A stretch of DNA of 57,782 bases from the NCBI GenBank assembly GCA_905214225.1, contig CAJMLL010000011.1:1-57782 (forward strand), read 5' to 3'. Positions within the stretch are counted from its first letter, which is position 1. The number at the start of each line of letters is the position of its first letter. This document shows, piece by piece, positions 10,692-18,905 of the stretch. The notes below the pieces were generated by a model, which was given only the letters and a program-made list of their open reading frames with translations, searched no databases and was not told where the DNA came from. This DNA comes from an uncultured bacterium. GTDB taxonomy: Bacteria > Bacillota > Clostridia > Peptostreptococcales > Anaerovoracaceae. Both the position numbers and the translations under genes were made by a program.

Positions 10692-10720
10692 ATTATACAA
10701 CGAAACGGCCTTTTTTACAA
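10692..10720 (-). promoter_or_regulatory. gyrBA promoter overlapping the recF terminator
   Basis: TTGTAA (10720-10715), a 17-base spacer and a perfect TATAAT (10697-10692) on the minus strand. The predicted start, about seven bases past the -10, falls inside the first arm of the terminator stem. Confidence 0.75.
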
Positions 10721-10840
10721 GTTTAGGCGGTTTTTAAAGCTTTTTTATTCTTTACCTTTCTTTTGAATCGTTACGCGGCGATTTTACGCCTTCTGAGATT
10801 ATATTATATTTAATATTAATATATTTATACATGTACAATT

Positions 10841-11938
10841 CTACAGGAGGGTCACATGACCGTCCTGAACGGAAAATACGGTCGGATGTCCATAGGCCCG
10901 AATCAGATCCTCTTCTGCCTCAGTCATCGTGATGAAAATCTGGTTTTCTTCCAGCGAATCAATCAGATAGGATCTCCGGCTTTGGTCCAGTTCACTCATA
11001 ACATCGTCCAGCAGAAGGATCGCAGTTTCTCCCGTTTCCTGCCGGATAAAATCGAGTTCTGCAAGTTTAAGAGACAGCGCGCAGGTCCGCTGCTGCCCCT
11101 GAGAGCCGTATTTTCTCGCGTTTACGCCGTTTACCAGGAATCTGAGATCATCCTTATGCGGTCCTCTGGTCGTGGTTTTCATCTTTATATCCGTATCCCT
11201 CGACTTTTCCAGCGTCTCTATGAGGCGATCCTGCCGTCGCGAAGCATCTTCCTCATAAGGAACATTGGATTCATACTGAATGTCCAGCTTTTCCTGCCCA
11301 TTGGTGATGCTGTCATGGATTTTTCCGCTGAAGACACTCAGACGGTCGATGAAAGCCTTTCTCATCCGCATCATATCCGCGCCGTACTGCACCAGCTGCA
11401 TGTCCCACAGCGACAGCATGGAAGGGCGGACCGGTGTCTCTTTCAGACAGCTGTTCCTCTGCTGCAGCACCTTCTTATACCGGCTCAGACAAAGGTAATA
11501 GGCAGGCTGGATCTGCGCAAGTTCTTTATCGATAAATCTGCGCCGTTTTTCCGGTTCGTCCTTTACGATCCGCAGATCTTCCGGCGTAAAGGCAACGATA
11601 AAGATGTTGTTCAGCAGTTCCGAAGTTTTATGCAGCTGCTTTCCGTCCTTTTTTATATACTTTTTCGATTTCCGGCTGATACTGATGTCGATCCGGGTGT
11701 CCATCACGGCTTTCACGGCTTCCGCCCTGACCAAGGCTTCATTTTGTCCAAAACGGATCATCTCGCTGTCCCGTCCGGCACGGAAGGACCGGCCCATGGA
11801 AATCAGATAGACAGCCTCAATCAGATTCGTCTTTCCCTGGGCGTTCCTGCCGGTGATCAGGTTGATCCGCGGGTCGAATTCCAGATCCAGACTCTCGTAA
11901 TTCCGGAAATTTTTCAGTTCCAGTTCTTTGACATACAT
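10841..11938 (-). CDS. recF: DNA replication and repair protein RecF
   Basis: A 365-residue SMC-like ATPase that helps load RecA at gaps with RecO and RecR. Walker A is GRNAQGKTNLIEA, preceded by the family start YVKELELKNFRNYESL. The signature motif lies in the GSQGQQRTCALSLKLAE region, and Walker B with the D loop is ILLLDDVMSELDQSRR. It starts 27 bases after dnaN. The small S4-domain gene that normally sits between dnaN and recF in Firmicutes is absent. Confidence 0.96.
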   Translation of the reverse strand: MYVKELELKNFRNYESLDLEFDPRINLITGRNAQGKTNLIEAVYLISMGRSFRAGRDSEMIRFGQNEALVRAEAVKAVMDTRIDISISRKSKKYIKKDGKQLHKTSELLNNIFIVAFTPEDLRIVKDEPEKRRRFIDKELAQIQPAYYLCLSRYKKVLQQRNSCLKETPVRPSMLSLWDMQLVQYGADMMRMRKAFIDRLSVFSGKIHDSITNGQEKLDIQYESNVPYEEDASRRQDRLIETLEKSRDTDIKMKTTTRGPHKDDLRFLVNGVNARKYGSQGQQRTCALSLKLAELDFIRQETGETAILLLDDVMSELDQSRRSYLIDSLEENQIFITMTEAEEDLIRAYGHPTVFSVQDGHVTLL

Positions 11939-11965
11939 AATGCGGCTTCGCCTCTGTTTACAGGG

Positions 11966-13081
11966 TTACAGACGAACCGGAAGAACCAGGTATTCGTACG
12001 CATTTCCTTTAACCGGGGTAACGACACAAGGGTCAATTCCGCTTCTGAATTTCATGATAATATCGTCATCCTTAATGGCCTTCAGCATATCCATGAGGTA
12101 CTGCGCGTTAAAACCGATTTCCAGATCCTCTCCGTTTTTCTCTACAACAAGTTCTTCATGGAGGTTTCCTTCTTCTCCGCGGGCGGAGATGGACATGATC
12201 TGATCCTGGATGTCCATGCGGATCAGGTTGTTCTTATCGTCTCTGGCCAGAAGGGAAGCGCGGGAGATGCTCTGCAGCAGTGCGCTGCGGCTGACCTTGA
12301 GTGTAATCGTGCTGTCTTTCGGCATGATTGCACGGTAGTCAACGAACTGACCATTAAAGAGTTTCAGCTCGACCATGAGGCCCGGGAACATGAAAACAGC
12401 CTTCTTGTTTTCCAGTTCAATATTCAGCATTGTATTATTTTTAATATCCTTGACCTCTGCAATAATTTTTGAGAGATCATTCAGCAGCTTTGCGGAAATG
12501 ACGATGGAATAGGGATTGATTTCCGGTACGCTGTGGTTGGCAATGGCCATGCGGTAGCCGTCAAGCGCAGCCAGATGCATTTCCTGGTTGTGAATGTCAA
12601 TCAGAACGCCAGTGATGATTCCTCTGGAATCGTCTGTACTTGCTGCGAAGGAAGTCTGTGCGATCATATCTTTAAACAGAAGTGCAGGAAGCTGGATATG
12701 CTGTGCGTTGTTTCCCGGGGTTTCAAAACGCGGAAAATCGTCAGCATCCAGTCCGACAATGTTAAATTCAGAGTTTACACTTCTGATGACAGCGTGAAGT
12801 TCATCTCTTGTTGTAATAGTGATCTGCGACTCCGGAACGCTTCTTATAATGTCGGAAAAGAGTTTGGCCGGAAGAACGATAATTCCTGTTTCTTCTACGT
12901 CTGCTTCTAAAGTGTATTGAATGGAAATGTCTGAATCTGAAGAGGCCAGAAGTACTTTTCCATCACTTGAAGCTTCCATCAGGATTCCTTTCATTGCCGG
13001 TATGGTTGAGCGTGTTGAAACTGCTTTTGATACAATGTTCAGCGCTCCTGCCAGATCCTGTCGTAAACAGCTGATTCTCAT
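11966..13081 (-). CDS. dnaN: DNA polymerase III beta sliding clamp
   Basis: The 371-residue processivity clamp, which closes as a dimer around DNA and tethers polymerase III. Three clamp domains of about 120 residues are recognisable. The family N-terminus is MRISCLRQDLAGALNIVSKA and the C-terminus is DPCVVTPVKGNAYEYLVLPVRL. An AGGAGG-type site (GAAGGAGGC) precedes the ATG. It follows the oriC unwinding region and leads the dnaN-recF unit. Confidence 0.98.
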   Translation of the reverse strand: MRISCLRQDLAGALNIVSKAVSTRSTIPAMKGILMEASSDGKVLLASSDSDISIQYTLEADVEETGIIVLPAKLFSDIIRSVPESQITITTRDELHAVIRSVNSEFNIVGLDADDFPRFETPGNNAQHIQLPALLFKDMIAQTSFAASTDDSRGIITGVLIDIHNQEMHLAALDGYRMAIANHSVPEINPYSIVISAKLLNDLSKIIAEVKDIKNNTMLNIELENKKAVFMFPGLMVELKLFNGQFVDYRAIMPKDSTITLKVSRSALLQSISRASLLARDDKNNLIRMDIQDQIMSISARGEEGNLHEELVVEKNGEDLEIGFNAQYLMDMLKAIKDDDIIMKFRSGIDPCVVTPVKGNAYEYLVLPVRL

Positions 13082-13120
13082 ATGTTTAGCCTCCTTCGAA
13101 AAGCCATTTGTTTTATAATT

Positions 13121-13162
13121 TTAGGTAGTATTTGTAGTAGGGGGTGCGGATACTGTGGATAA
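13121..13162. other. oriC: oriC unwinding element with DnaA box and DnaA-trio-like repeats
   Basis: A consensus DnaA box, TGTGGATAA (13154-13162), abuts a degenerate second box TGCGGATAC (13145-13153). Next comes a G-run (13140-13144) and then AGGTAGTATTTGTAGTAG (13123-13140). Read 3' to 5' from the G-run, this last segment is GAT GAT GTT TAT GAT GGA, the DnaA-trio pattern of the basal unwinding system known from Bacillus subtilis. AT-rich sequence (TTTTATAATTTTA) follows. The element lies in the dnaA-dnaN gap, as in Bacillus. Confidence 0.75.
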
Positions 13163-13242
13163 GTCGGAAACACCTTGAAACGCACACAAAAATGCGCGCA
13201 CACCCCATGATGATATTTTTGTGCAGAAGTCAGTGCTTATCC

Positions 13243-14595
13243 TTACTCCTGAATCTGTGACTTCAGTTTCTCTATGGTTGTCTTGACGGAATCGTCATCC
13301 CGGATGTCCTGCTGAATCTTCTCGCAGGCGTGCATGACGGTGGAGTAATGACGGTTTCCGAAAAGGTTTCCAATTTTATTAAATGAGTAGTCGGTCATAT
13401 CACGGCAGAGGTACATGGCGATCTGACGTGGGAAGGCGATGGCCTTTGCGCGCGTGCTGGATTCCAGGTCAGACGGTTCCACATGGAAGTAGCGGCTGAC
13501 GATGGTTTTGATTTTCTCTGGCGTCACGCTGTTGCTGCCATTCTGGATGACATCTTTCAGGATGCGCTTGGCGAAGGTCAGATCGATCTTCTCATGGGTA
13601 ATCAGGGAGAAGCTGACGATTCGGTTCAGTGCTCCCTCAAGTTCGCGGATGTTATCCGTAATCTTCTCTGCAATCAGGCAGATGACGTCGTAGATGTCGT
13701 CTGTGACCTCCAGATTCTGGTTTTCCGCCTTCTTCATCAGGATCGCGACACGCGTCTCATAATCTGCAGGAGACAGGGAAGCGATGATGTTCCAGGAAAA
13801 ACGGGAGGTCAGACGCTCATCCAGACGGGTCAGCTCATTTGGCGGACGGTCGCTGGAGATGACGATCTGCTTCTGATCTTCAATCAGTGTATTAAATGTA
13901 TAGAAAAATTCTTCCTGTGTCGTTTCCTTGCCCTCCAGGAACTGAATATCATCGATCAGAAGAACGTCGATATGGCGGTATTTATTCTTGAATTCCCGGG
14001 TGCGGTTCTCTCCGATTGCCTTGATCAGCTCGTTGGTGAACATCTCCGTGGAAACGTACAGGACATTCAGTTCCGGGCTGTTTTCCAGAAGATAAATACC
14101 GATGGCGTGCATCAGATGGGTTTTACCAAGACCCGATCCTCCGTAGATAAACAGCGGGTTATAGGCCTTTGAAGGCTCTTCCGCAACGGCAAGGCAGGCA
14201 GCATGGGCGTACTTATTGCAGGCGCCGACTACGAAGTTATCGAAGGTGTAGCGCGGGTTGAAAATACGCTGCTGCGTAAATCCCGGCTTTACCGGACTGA
14301 TCACCTGCTGACGGTGCTTCTGTTCTTCCTCCATCTGCTCATACTCGGAAGCTTTCTTGATGACAATGCGGTAGGGCTGATTCATCACCTTCTGGAACGA
14401 TTCCTCCAGCAGAGGCTTATAGCGGTTTTTCAGTATATTCGCGTAAAAATCGTTGTCCGACTCCAGATAAGCGATGTGCATCTGCTGATCGAGCTGGCGG
14501 ATTTTGGTCGGCAGAAACCACGTTTTATAGCTCGCTGCCGTCGTATTTTCTTTTATGATGGCCAGAACTTCCTGCCAGATTTCTTTATTATCCAT
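13243..14595 (-). CDS. dnaA: Chromosomal replication initiator DnaA
   Basis: The 450-residue AAA+ initiator that binds DnaA boxes and opens oriC. Domain I (1-85) is the helicase-interacting domain and domain II a short linker. The AAA+ domain III has Walker A (GGSGLGKTHLMHAIG), Walker B (VLLIDDIQFLEGK), sensor I (VISSDRPPNEL) and the arginine-finger region RLTSRFSW. Domain IV has the signature DMTDYSFNKIGNLFGNRHYSTVMHACEKI. A site within AAGAGAGG precedes the ATG. DnaA boxes lie on both sides of the gene. Confidence 0.99.
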   Translation of the reverse strand: MDNKEIWQEVLAIIKENTTAASYKTWFLPTKIRQLDQQMHIAYLESDNDFYANILKNRYKPLLEESFQKVMNQPYRIVIKKASEYEQMEEEQKHRQQVISPVKPGFTQQRIFNPRYTFDNFVVGACNKYAHAACLAVAEEPSKAYNPLFIYGGSGLGKTHLMHAIGIYLLENSPELNVLYVSTEMFTNELIKAIGENRTREFKNKYRHIDVLLIDDIQFLEGKETTQEEFFYTFNTLIEDQKQIVISSDRPPNELTRLDERLTSRFSWNIIASLSPADYETRVAILMKKAENQNLEVTDDIYDVICLIAEKITDNIRELEGALNRIVSFSLITHEKIDLTFAKRILKDVIQNGSNSVTPEKIKTIVSRYFHVEPSDLESSTRAKAIAFPRQIAMYLCRDMTDYSFNKIGNLFGNRHYSTVMHACEKIQQDIRDDDSVKTTIEKLKSQIQE

Positions 14596-14624
14596 TTCTA
14601 AACCTCTCTTATGAAATCACTTCC

Positions 14625-14653
14625 ATTCTAAAGGATAGAGGGCCGTCTTACAA
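14625..14653 (-). promoter_or_regulatory. Candidate dnaA promoter
   Basis: On the minus strand TTGTAA (14653-14648), a 17-base spacer and TAGAAT (14630-14625), about 30 bases before the dnaA ATG. A DnaA box at 14669 lies just upstream, which fits autoregulation by DnaA. Confidence 0.55.
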
Positions 14654-14668
14654 GCGCTTATCAAAAAG

Positions 14669-14774
14669 TTTTCCACACTTGGATTTTTGATTTTTGTCAA
14701 AAACAGGCATCACAAAAAGTTTATCAACATATTGTGGATAAAACTATGCATAAGTTGTCTATAAGTAATCCACA
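14669..14774. other. oriC: DnaA-box cluster upstream of dnaA (oriC)
   Basis: Four sites match TTATCCACA with zero or one change: TTTTCCACA (14669-14677), TTATCAACA (14721-14729), TGTGGATAA on the opposite strand (14733-14741) and TAATCCACA (14766-14774). They lie between the divergent dnaA and rpmH genes, the usual Firmicute position of the upstream oriC lobe. Confidence 0.88.
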
Positions 14775-14882
14775 ACTAGATATGGGACAAAAATCAATGC
14801 GCAAGGTGGGAAAGATTTTTGAGCCGGATAAAAAATGGAAGTAAAAAAACCGCGGAAACGGCGGAAATAGGAAAGGTTCTGT

Positions 14883-14911
14883 TTGACACACATTATCGAA
14901 AAAAGTATAAT
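14883..14911 (+). promoter_or_regulatory. Consensus promoter of the rpmH operon
   Basis: TTGACA (14883-14888), a 17-base spacer and TATAAT (14906-14911): both hexamers are perfect. It precedes rpmH by about 65 bases. Confidence 0.9.
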
Positions 14912-14976
14912 AAAGAAACGCGCGCATATATTGCAATTTAGATTATGCGTATGGATTACATTTAGGAGGTAAAATT

Positions 14977-15111
14977 ATGAAACAGACTTATCAGCCTAAG
15001 AAAAGGCAGAGAATGAAGGAGCACGGATTCCGCAAGAGAATGGCTACAAAGAACGGCAGAAACGTTCTGAAGCGCAGAAGAGCAAAGGGCAGAAAGAGCC
15101 TGTCCGCATAA
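14977..15111 (+). CDS. rpmH: 50S ribosomal protein L34
   Basis: A 44-residue, highly basic large-subunit protein with the family pattern [36 protein letters not shown] and KSLSA. TTTAGGAGG lies 8 bases upstream. It is the first gene of the rpmH-rnpA-yidD-yidC-jag operon that reads away from oriC, under a consensus promoter. Confidence 0.98.
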   Translation: MKQTYQPKKRQRMKEHGFRKRMATKNGRNVLKRRRAKGRKSLSA

Positions 15112-15113
15112 CA

Positions 15114-15485
15114 ATGCGAAAGAAAAATGTGCTTCGCAGTCAAAAGGATTTTGATTCTGTTTATCGGAAGGGTAAATCGGTTCCGTCACGGCATATCGTC
15201 GTTCTGTACCGGAAGAATCGCCTCCCGTACAACAGAATCGCTTTTTTAGCAAGCAAAAAAGTTGGCAACAGTGTTCATCGGAACCGCGCGCGCAGACTCA
15301 TGCGTGAGGCATACCGGCTTTCCGGCATGCAGATTCCGGACGGGTACGATGTGATTTTCGTTGCCCGGAAGTCGATCACTGAAGCCAGCTGTCAGGCAGT
15401 GCGGTCGTCTATGGTTTCCGCACTTAGAAGAACCGGGGTAATGAATCATGATGAAAGGCATCAGACGCGCAGCCGCCGTCATTAA
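15114..15485 (+). CDS. rnpA: Ribonuclease P protein component
   Basis: The 123-residue basic protein subunit of RNase P, which matures the 5' ends of tRNAs with the RNA subunit (not in this window). It shows the RNR signature [21 protein letters not shown] and an N-terminal [11 protein letters not shown]. It starts two bases after the rpmH stop with no clear ribosome site of its own, so coupling is likely. Its last 38 bases overlap yidD. The tail ([12 protein letters not shown]) is longer than the core fold needs. Confidence 0.95.
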   Translation: MRKKNVLRSQKDFDSVYRKGKSVPSRHIVVLYRKNRLPYNRIAFLASKKVGNSVHRNRARRLMREAYRLSGMQIPDGYDVIFVARKSITEASCQAVRSSMVSALRRTGVMNHDERHQTRSRRH

Positions 15486-15702
15486 AAAGGTGCTTGCCAG
15501 GATATTGATCCTGATGGTCAGGTTTTATCAAATCTGCATTTCGCCGTTTTTTCCGCCGACGTGCAGATATATTCCTACATGCTCAACATATTTTATACAG
15601 GCAGTGGAGAAGTACGGCCCTTTTAAAGGAAGTTATCTGGGGATTCGCAGAATCCTGAGATGTCATCCGGGCCATCCCGGTGGGTTTGACCCTGTTCCAT
15701 AG
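15448..15702 (+). CDS. yidD: Membrane protein insertion efficiency factor YidD
   Basis: An 84-residue YidD protein, a small amphipathic factor that assists YidC. It has the family core [32 protein letters not shown] with conserved cysteines and the ending [10 protein letters not shown]. It overlaps the end of rnpA and precedes yidC by 18 bases, the usual gene order. ATG codons at 15448 and 15451 are both possible starts. Confidence 0.95.
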   Translation: MMKGIRRAAAVIKKVLARILILMVRFYQICISPFFPPTCRYIPTCSTYFIQAVEKYGPFKGSYLGIRRILRCHPGHPGGFDPVP

Positions 15703-15720
15703 GGTGGAGGAAGTTAATCA

Positions 15721-16470
15721 ATGAGTTTTTTTGGATTGTTTGCCACTCCCCTCGGCTGGATCCTTACGGCTTTATACCGTGTGATCGGAAATTACGGCAT
15801 TACGCTGGTGGTTCTCACCTTGATCGTAAAGCTTTGTCTGTATCCGGCGTATAAGAAGCAGATTCTGTCTACCGCAGGTATGGCGGATCTGCAGCCGAAA
15901 ATGAAGGAAATCCAGAATCGTTATGCCGGAGATACGGTGAAGATGAACGAAGAGATGTCCAAGCTCTATAAAGAGGAAGGCGCGAGCCCGATGGCAGGAT
16001 GTCTTCCGATGATCATTCAGATGGTCATCATCATGGGACTGTTCACCCTCCTTCGTCTTCCGATGAACTACATGAAGAGCGAACAGATGTATTTCGCGAT
16101 TCATGAATCGTTCCTCTGGATTAACGATTTATCACAGCCGGATCCGTGGATTCTTCCGATCTTATCCGGAATCGCGACATTCGTCGCATTCTATATGTCA
16201 TCGGAAAACGGCGGTGTACCGGGTCAGCAGCAGAACGGAGCCATGATGATGGTCATGAAGTACGGATTCCCGATCATGATCGTCTGGCTTGCGAAAACAT
16301 ATGCTGCCGGTTTGGCGACATACTGGTTTATCAGTCAGTTCATACAGATTTTCTACAATATCCGTTTCAATCAGATCAGAAAGAAGATGAAGCGTGATAA
16401 GATGGAGGCTAAGCTGAAAAAGCACCTTGACCGGAAACCTGTACGAGCTGGTGAAGGAGTAAGAAGATAA
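15721..16470 (+). CDS. yidC: Membrane protein insertase YidC/OxaI
   Basis: A 249-residue Oxa1-family insertase that integrates membrane proteins with or without SecYEG. It is a short form that starts directly in the first core membrane helix, without lipobox or large periplasmic domain. The five-helix core includes a hydrophilic groove segment (LIVKLCLYPAYKKQ), the cytoplasmic hairpin (MADLQPKMKEIQNRY) and a basic tail. Its stop overlaps the jag start by one base (TAATG). Confidence 0.95.
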   Translation: MSFFGLFATPLGWILTALYRVIGNYGITLVVLTLIVKLCLYPAYKKQILSTAGMADLQPKMKEIQNRYAGDTVKMNEEMSKLYKEEGASPMAGCLPMIIQMVIIMGLFTLLRLPMNYMKSEQMYFAIHESFLWINDLSQPDPWILPILSGIATFVAFYMSSENGGVPGQQQNGAMMMVMKYGFPIMIVWLAKTYAAGLATYWFISQFIQIFYNIRFNQIRKKMKRDKMEAKLKKHLDRKPVRAGEGVRR

Positions 16471-17408
16471 TGGACGTAACTGAAAAATGGGGAGATGACG
16501 TTGATTCCGCCGTCGCTCTTGCTCTCGCTGATCTGAAATGCACGATTGATCAGGTCGACGTAGAGGTCCTCGAACAGCCTTCAAGAGGCTTCTTCGGTCT
16601 GGGTTCCAAGCTCGCTCTGGTCAGAGTGACAAAGAAATCCGCGCAGGAAGCCGCGAAGGAGGAAAAGCCGGAAACTGCTCCGGCTGAAAGCGAGGCCGTC
16701 CGTGAGCAGCCGCAGAAAGCGGAACCGCAGGCAGAAGCAGAACCTTCTTCTGCGGAGCCGGAGAAAAAACGCGAGGAGACAGAAGCCGGAAGCAGTAAGC
16801 CTCATCAGCAGAAAGCATCCGGACACGCGAAAGAGCATCATAAGGAGCATCGTGATTCTTCTCAGAAGAGAAGAACGGATGCCCGCCGCAGAGAGCCGGC
16901 AGCTCCCGTACATGGGGAGCTGCCAGAGCTGAATCTGCAGGATGATGTGAAAGATCTTCCGATTGTGGAAGAGCATCCTGCCCTCGATTTTCTGAAGGAT
17001 GTCACATCCAAGATGGGACTGGACCTGAAGATGACCGCCAGAGCAGATGAAACGCATGTCCATATCGATATTTCCGGAGATGATTCCCGGACGATTATCG
17101 GAAAACGCGGACAGACGCTGGATGCGATTCAGTATCTGACCAGTCTCGTTGTGAATAAGGGACATAAGGATTACGTGAAGGTTGTCATTGACGCAGAGCA
17201 TTACCGCTCAAGACGTGAGAAGACACTGGAGCAGCTGGCAGAGCGCCTTGCAAGAAAGGCCGTTCATACCGGACGGAGCATCCGCCTGGAGCCGATGAAT
17301 CCGTACGAGCGCAAGGTCATTCATGCGACCCTGCAGCACGATCCGAAAGTCACGACCAGAAGTGAAGGACAGGATCCGTTCAGACGAGTCGTCATCGAAT
17401 TGAAATAA
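16470..17408 (+). CDS. jag: RNA-binding protein Jag/KhpB
   Basis: A 312-residue KH-R3H RNA-binding protein. The Jag_N domain (about 1-55) includes the SRGFFGLGSKLALVRV motif. A long Glu/Ala/Lys/His-rich linker (about 58-145) is probably disordered. The KH domain has the GXXG-type loop IIGKRGQTLDAIQYL. The R3H domain has a shifted R-xxx-H motif near the end (NPYERKVIHATLQ). KhpB partners KhpA and affects cell elongation in streptococci. The overlap with yidC shows tight coupling. Confidence 0.93.
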   Translation: MDVTEKWGDDVDSAVALALADLKCTIDQVDVEVLEQPSRGFFGLGSKLALVRVTKKSAQEAAKEEKPETAPAESEAVREQPQKAEPQAEAEPSSAEPEKKREETEAGSSKPHQQKASGHAKEHHKEHRDSSQKRRTDARRREPAAPVHGELPELNLQDDVKDLPIVEEHPALDFLKDVTSKMGLDLKMTARADETHVHIDISGDDSRTIIGKRGQTLDAIQYLTSLVVNKGHKDYVKVVIDAEHYRSRREKTLEQLAERLARKAVHTGRSIRLEPMNPYERKVIHATLQHDPKVTTRSEGQDPFRRVVIELK

Positions 17409-17422
17409 TATCGTGAATAACA

Positions 17423-17453
17423 GGGGCTGCCTCAGCAGGCAGTCCTTTTTTAT
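17423..17453 (+). terminator. Terminator of the rpmH-jag operon
   Basis: GGGGCTGCCT pairs with AGGCAGTCC over a CAGC loop and is followed by TTTTTT (17446-17451). Confidence 0.85.
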
Positions 17454-17514
17454 GCTATGATTTAGTGGTATATATTTTCGAGGACAAAATACGAACAGGC
17501 AAGGGGAGAATGAT

Positions 17515-18888
17515 ATGGATGATACGATCGCAGCAATTTCTACTCCGCCGGGAGAGGGCGGCATTGGAATTATCAGAATCAGCGGGGAAGATTCGCTTTC
17601 CATCTTAAAACAGATCTTCCGCACGCCGTCAGGAAAACAGAATATGAAGGATCATCTTCTGGTCTACGGTCATATCATCGATCCGGAAGACGGGAAAGTG
17701 ATCGATGAGGTTCTGAGCGTTTACATGAAAGCACCGAGAACCTATACCGCAGAAGATGTGGTGGAAATTGACTGCCACGGCGGCATCGTGCCGCTCAGGA
17801 AAATTCTTCAGCTGGTATACCGCTGCGGGGCGCGGCCGGCCGAGCGGGGAGAATTCACCGAGCGCGCCTTTCTGAATGGGCGTCTGGACCTTTCCCAGGC
17901 AGAAGCCGTGATGGACATGATTTCCGCTCGTGCGGACAAGACCTATGATTCCGCCGTCGGCCAGCTCTCCGGTTCACTTTCCGGAAAGATAAAGGAAATC
18001 CGCTCTATGCTGATGGACATCCGGGTGCAGGTCACAGTCAATATCGAGTATCCGGATGAGGATATTGAGATCATGACCTATCAGAAAATGAAAGACGATC
18101 TGAAGCCTGTAATCGGGAAAATTTCAGAACTCCTGAAGACAGCGGAAACCGGAAGAATTCTCAGCAGTGGACTGAAAATCGCCATCGTCGGCAAGCCGAA
18201 TGTCGGAAAATCTTCTCTGATGAATCAGATGCTGAGAGAATCCCGGGCAATCGTCACGGATATTCCGGGAACGACCAGAGATACCATCCGGGAAGATATG
18301 AGACTTCGCGGTATTCCGATCAGCCTGATCGATACAGCGGGAATCCGTGAAACGGATGACCAGATTGAAGCCATCGGCATTGAAAAGTCGAGAGATTCCT
18401 GGTCGGAGGCTGACCTGGTTCTTCTGGTCCTGGATGCGGGAAGCCCGCTTTCTGGGGAGGACAGGGAAATCCTCCGGCAGGCGGAAGCCGAAAAGACCAT
18501 CGTTGTACTGAATAAGGCCGACCTTCCGCAGCAGATCACGGCAGAAGATGTGAACAGGCTTCTGCCGGGGGTCCAGCTGATTTCCGCATCGATGAAAGAA
18601 GGAAACGGTCTCGATGCAATCGAAGATTCCATCGAACAGCGTGTTTATCAGGGAACTGTGACGGCAGACCAGCATGTCATCGTTACCAACGCCCGGCATA
18701 AACAGCTGCTGGAAGAAGCCGGCAGCCATCTGAACGATGCGCTGCGTTTGGCAGACCGGAAAGAACCGCTTGAAATCATCGACCTCGATCTGGAAGCGGC
18801 CTATGAAAATCTCGGAGAAATCATCGGCGATGCCGTCGGTGATGATGTAATCTCCGAAGTATTCTCCAGATTCTGTCTGGGGAAATAG
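17515..18888 (+). CDS. mnmE: tRNA modification GTPase MnmE
   Basis: A 457-residue GTPase that with MnmG installs the (carboxymethyl)aminomethyl group on wobble U34 of tRNAs. The N-terminal tetrahydrofolate-binding domain starts [23 protein letters not shown]. The G domain has [10 protein letters not shown] (G1), DIPGTTRDT (G2), DTAGIR (G3) and NKAD (G4). The C-terminus FSRFCLGK retains the catalytic-type Cys of the C(I/L)GK motif. AGGGGAGA precedes the ATG. mnmG follows 17 bases later. Confidence 0.98.
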   Translation: MDDTIAAISTPPGEGGIGIIRISGEDSLSILKQIFRTPSGKQNMKDHLLVYGHIIDPEDGKVIDEVLSVYMKAPRTYTAEDVVEIDCHGGIVPLRKILQLVYRCGARPAERGEFTERAFLNGRLDLSQAEAVMDMISARADKTYDSAVGQLSGSLSGKIKEIRSMLMDIRVQVTVNIEYPDEDIEIMTYQKMKDDLKPVIGKISELLKTAETGRILSSGLKIAIVGKPNVGKSSLMNQMLRESRAIVTDIPGTTRDTIREDMRLRGIPISLIDTAGIRETDDQIEAIGIEKSRDSWSEADLVLLVLDAGSPLSGEDREILRQAEAEKTIVVLNKADLPQQITAEDVNRLLPGVQLISASMKEGNGLDAIEDSIEQRVYQGTVTADQHVIVTNARHKQLLEEAGSHLNDALRLADRKEPLEIIDLDLEAAYENLGEIIGDAVGDDVISEVFSRFCLGK

Positions 18889-18905
18889 AACAGAAAGGCA
18901 GGAAA

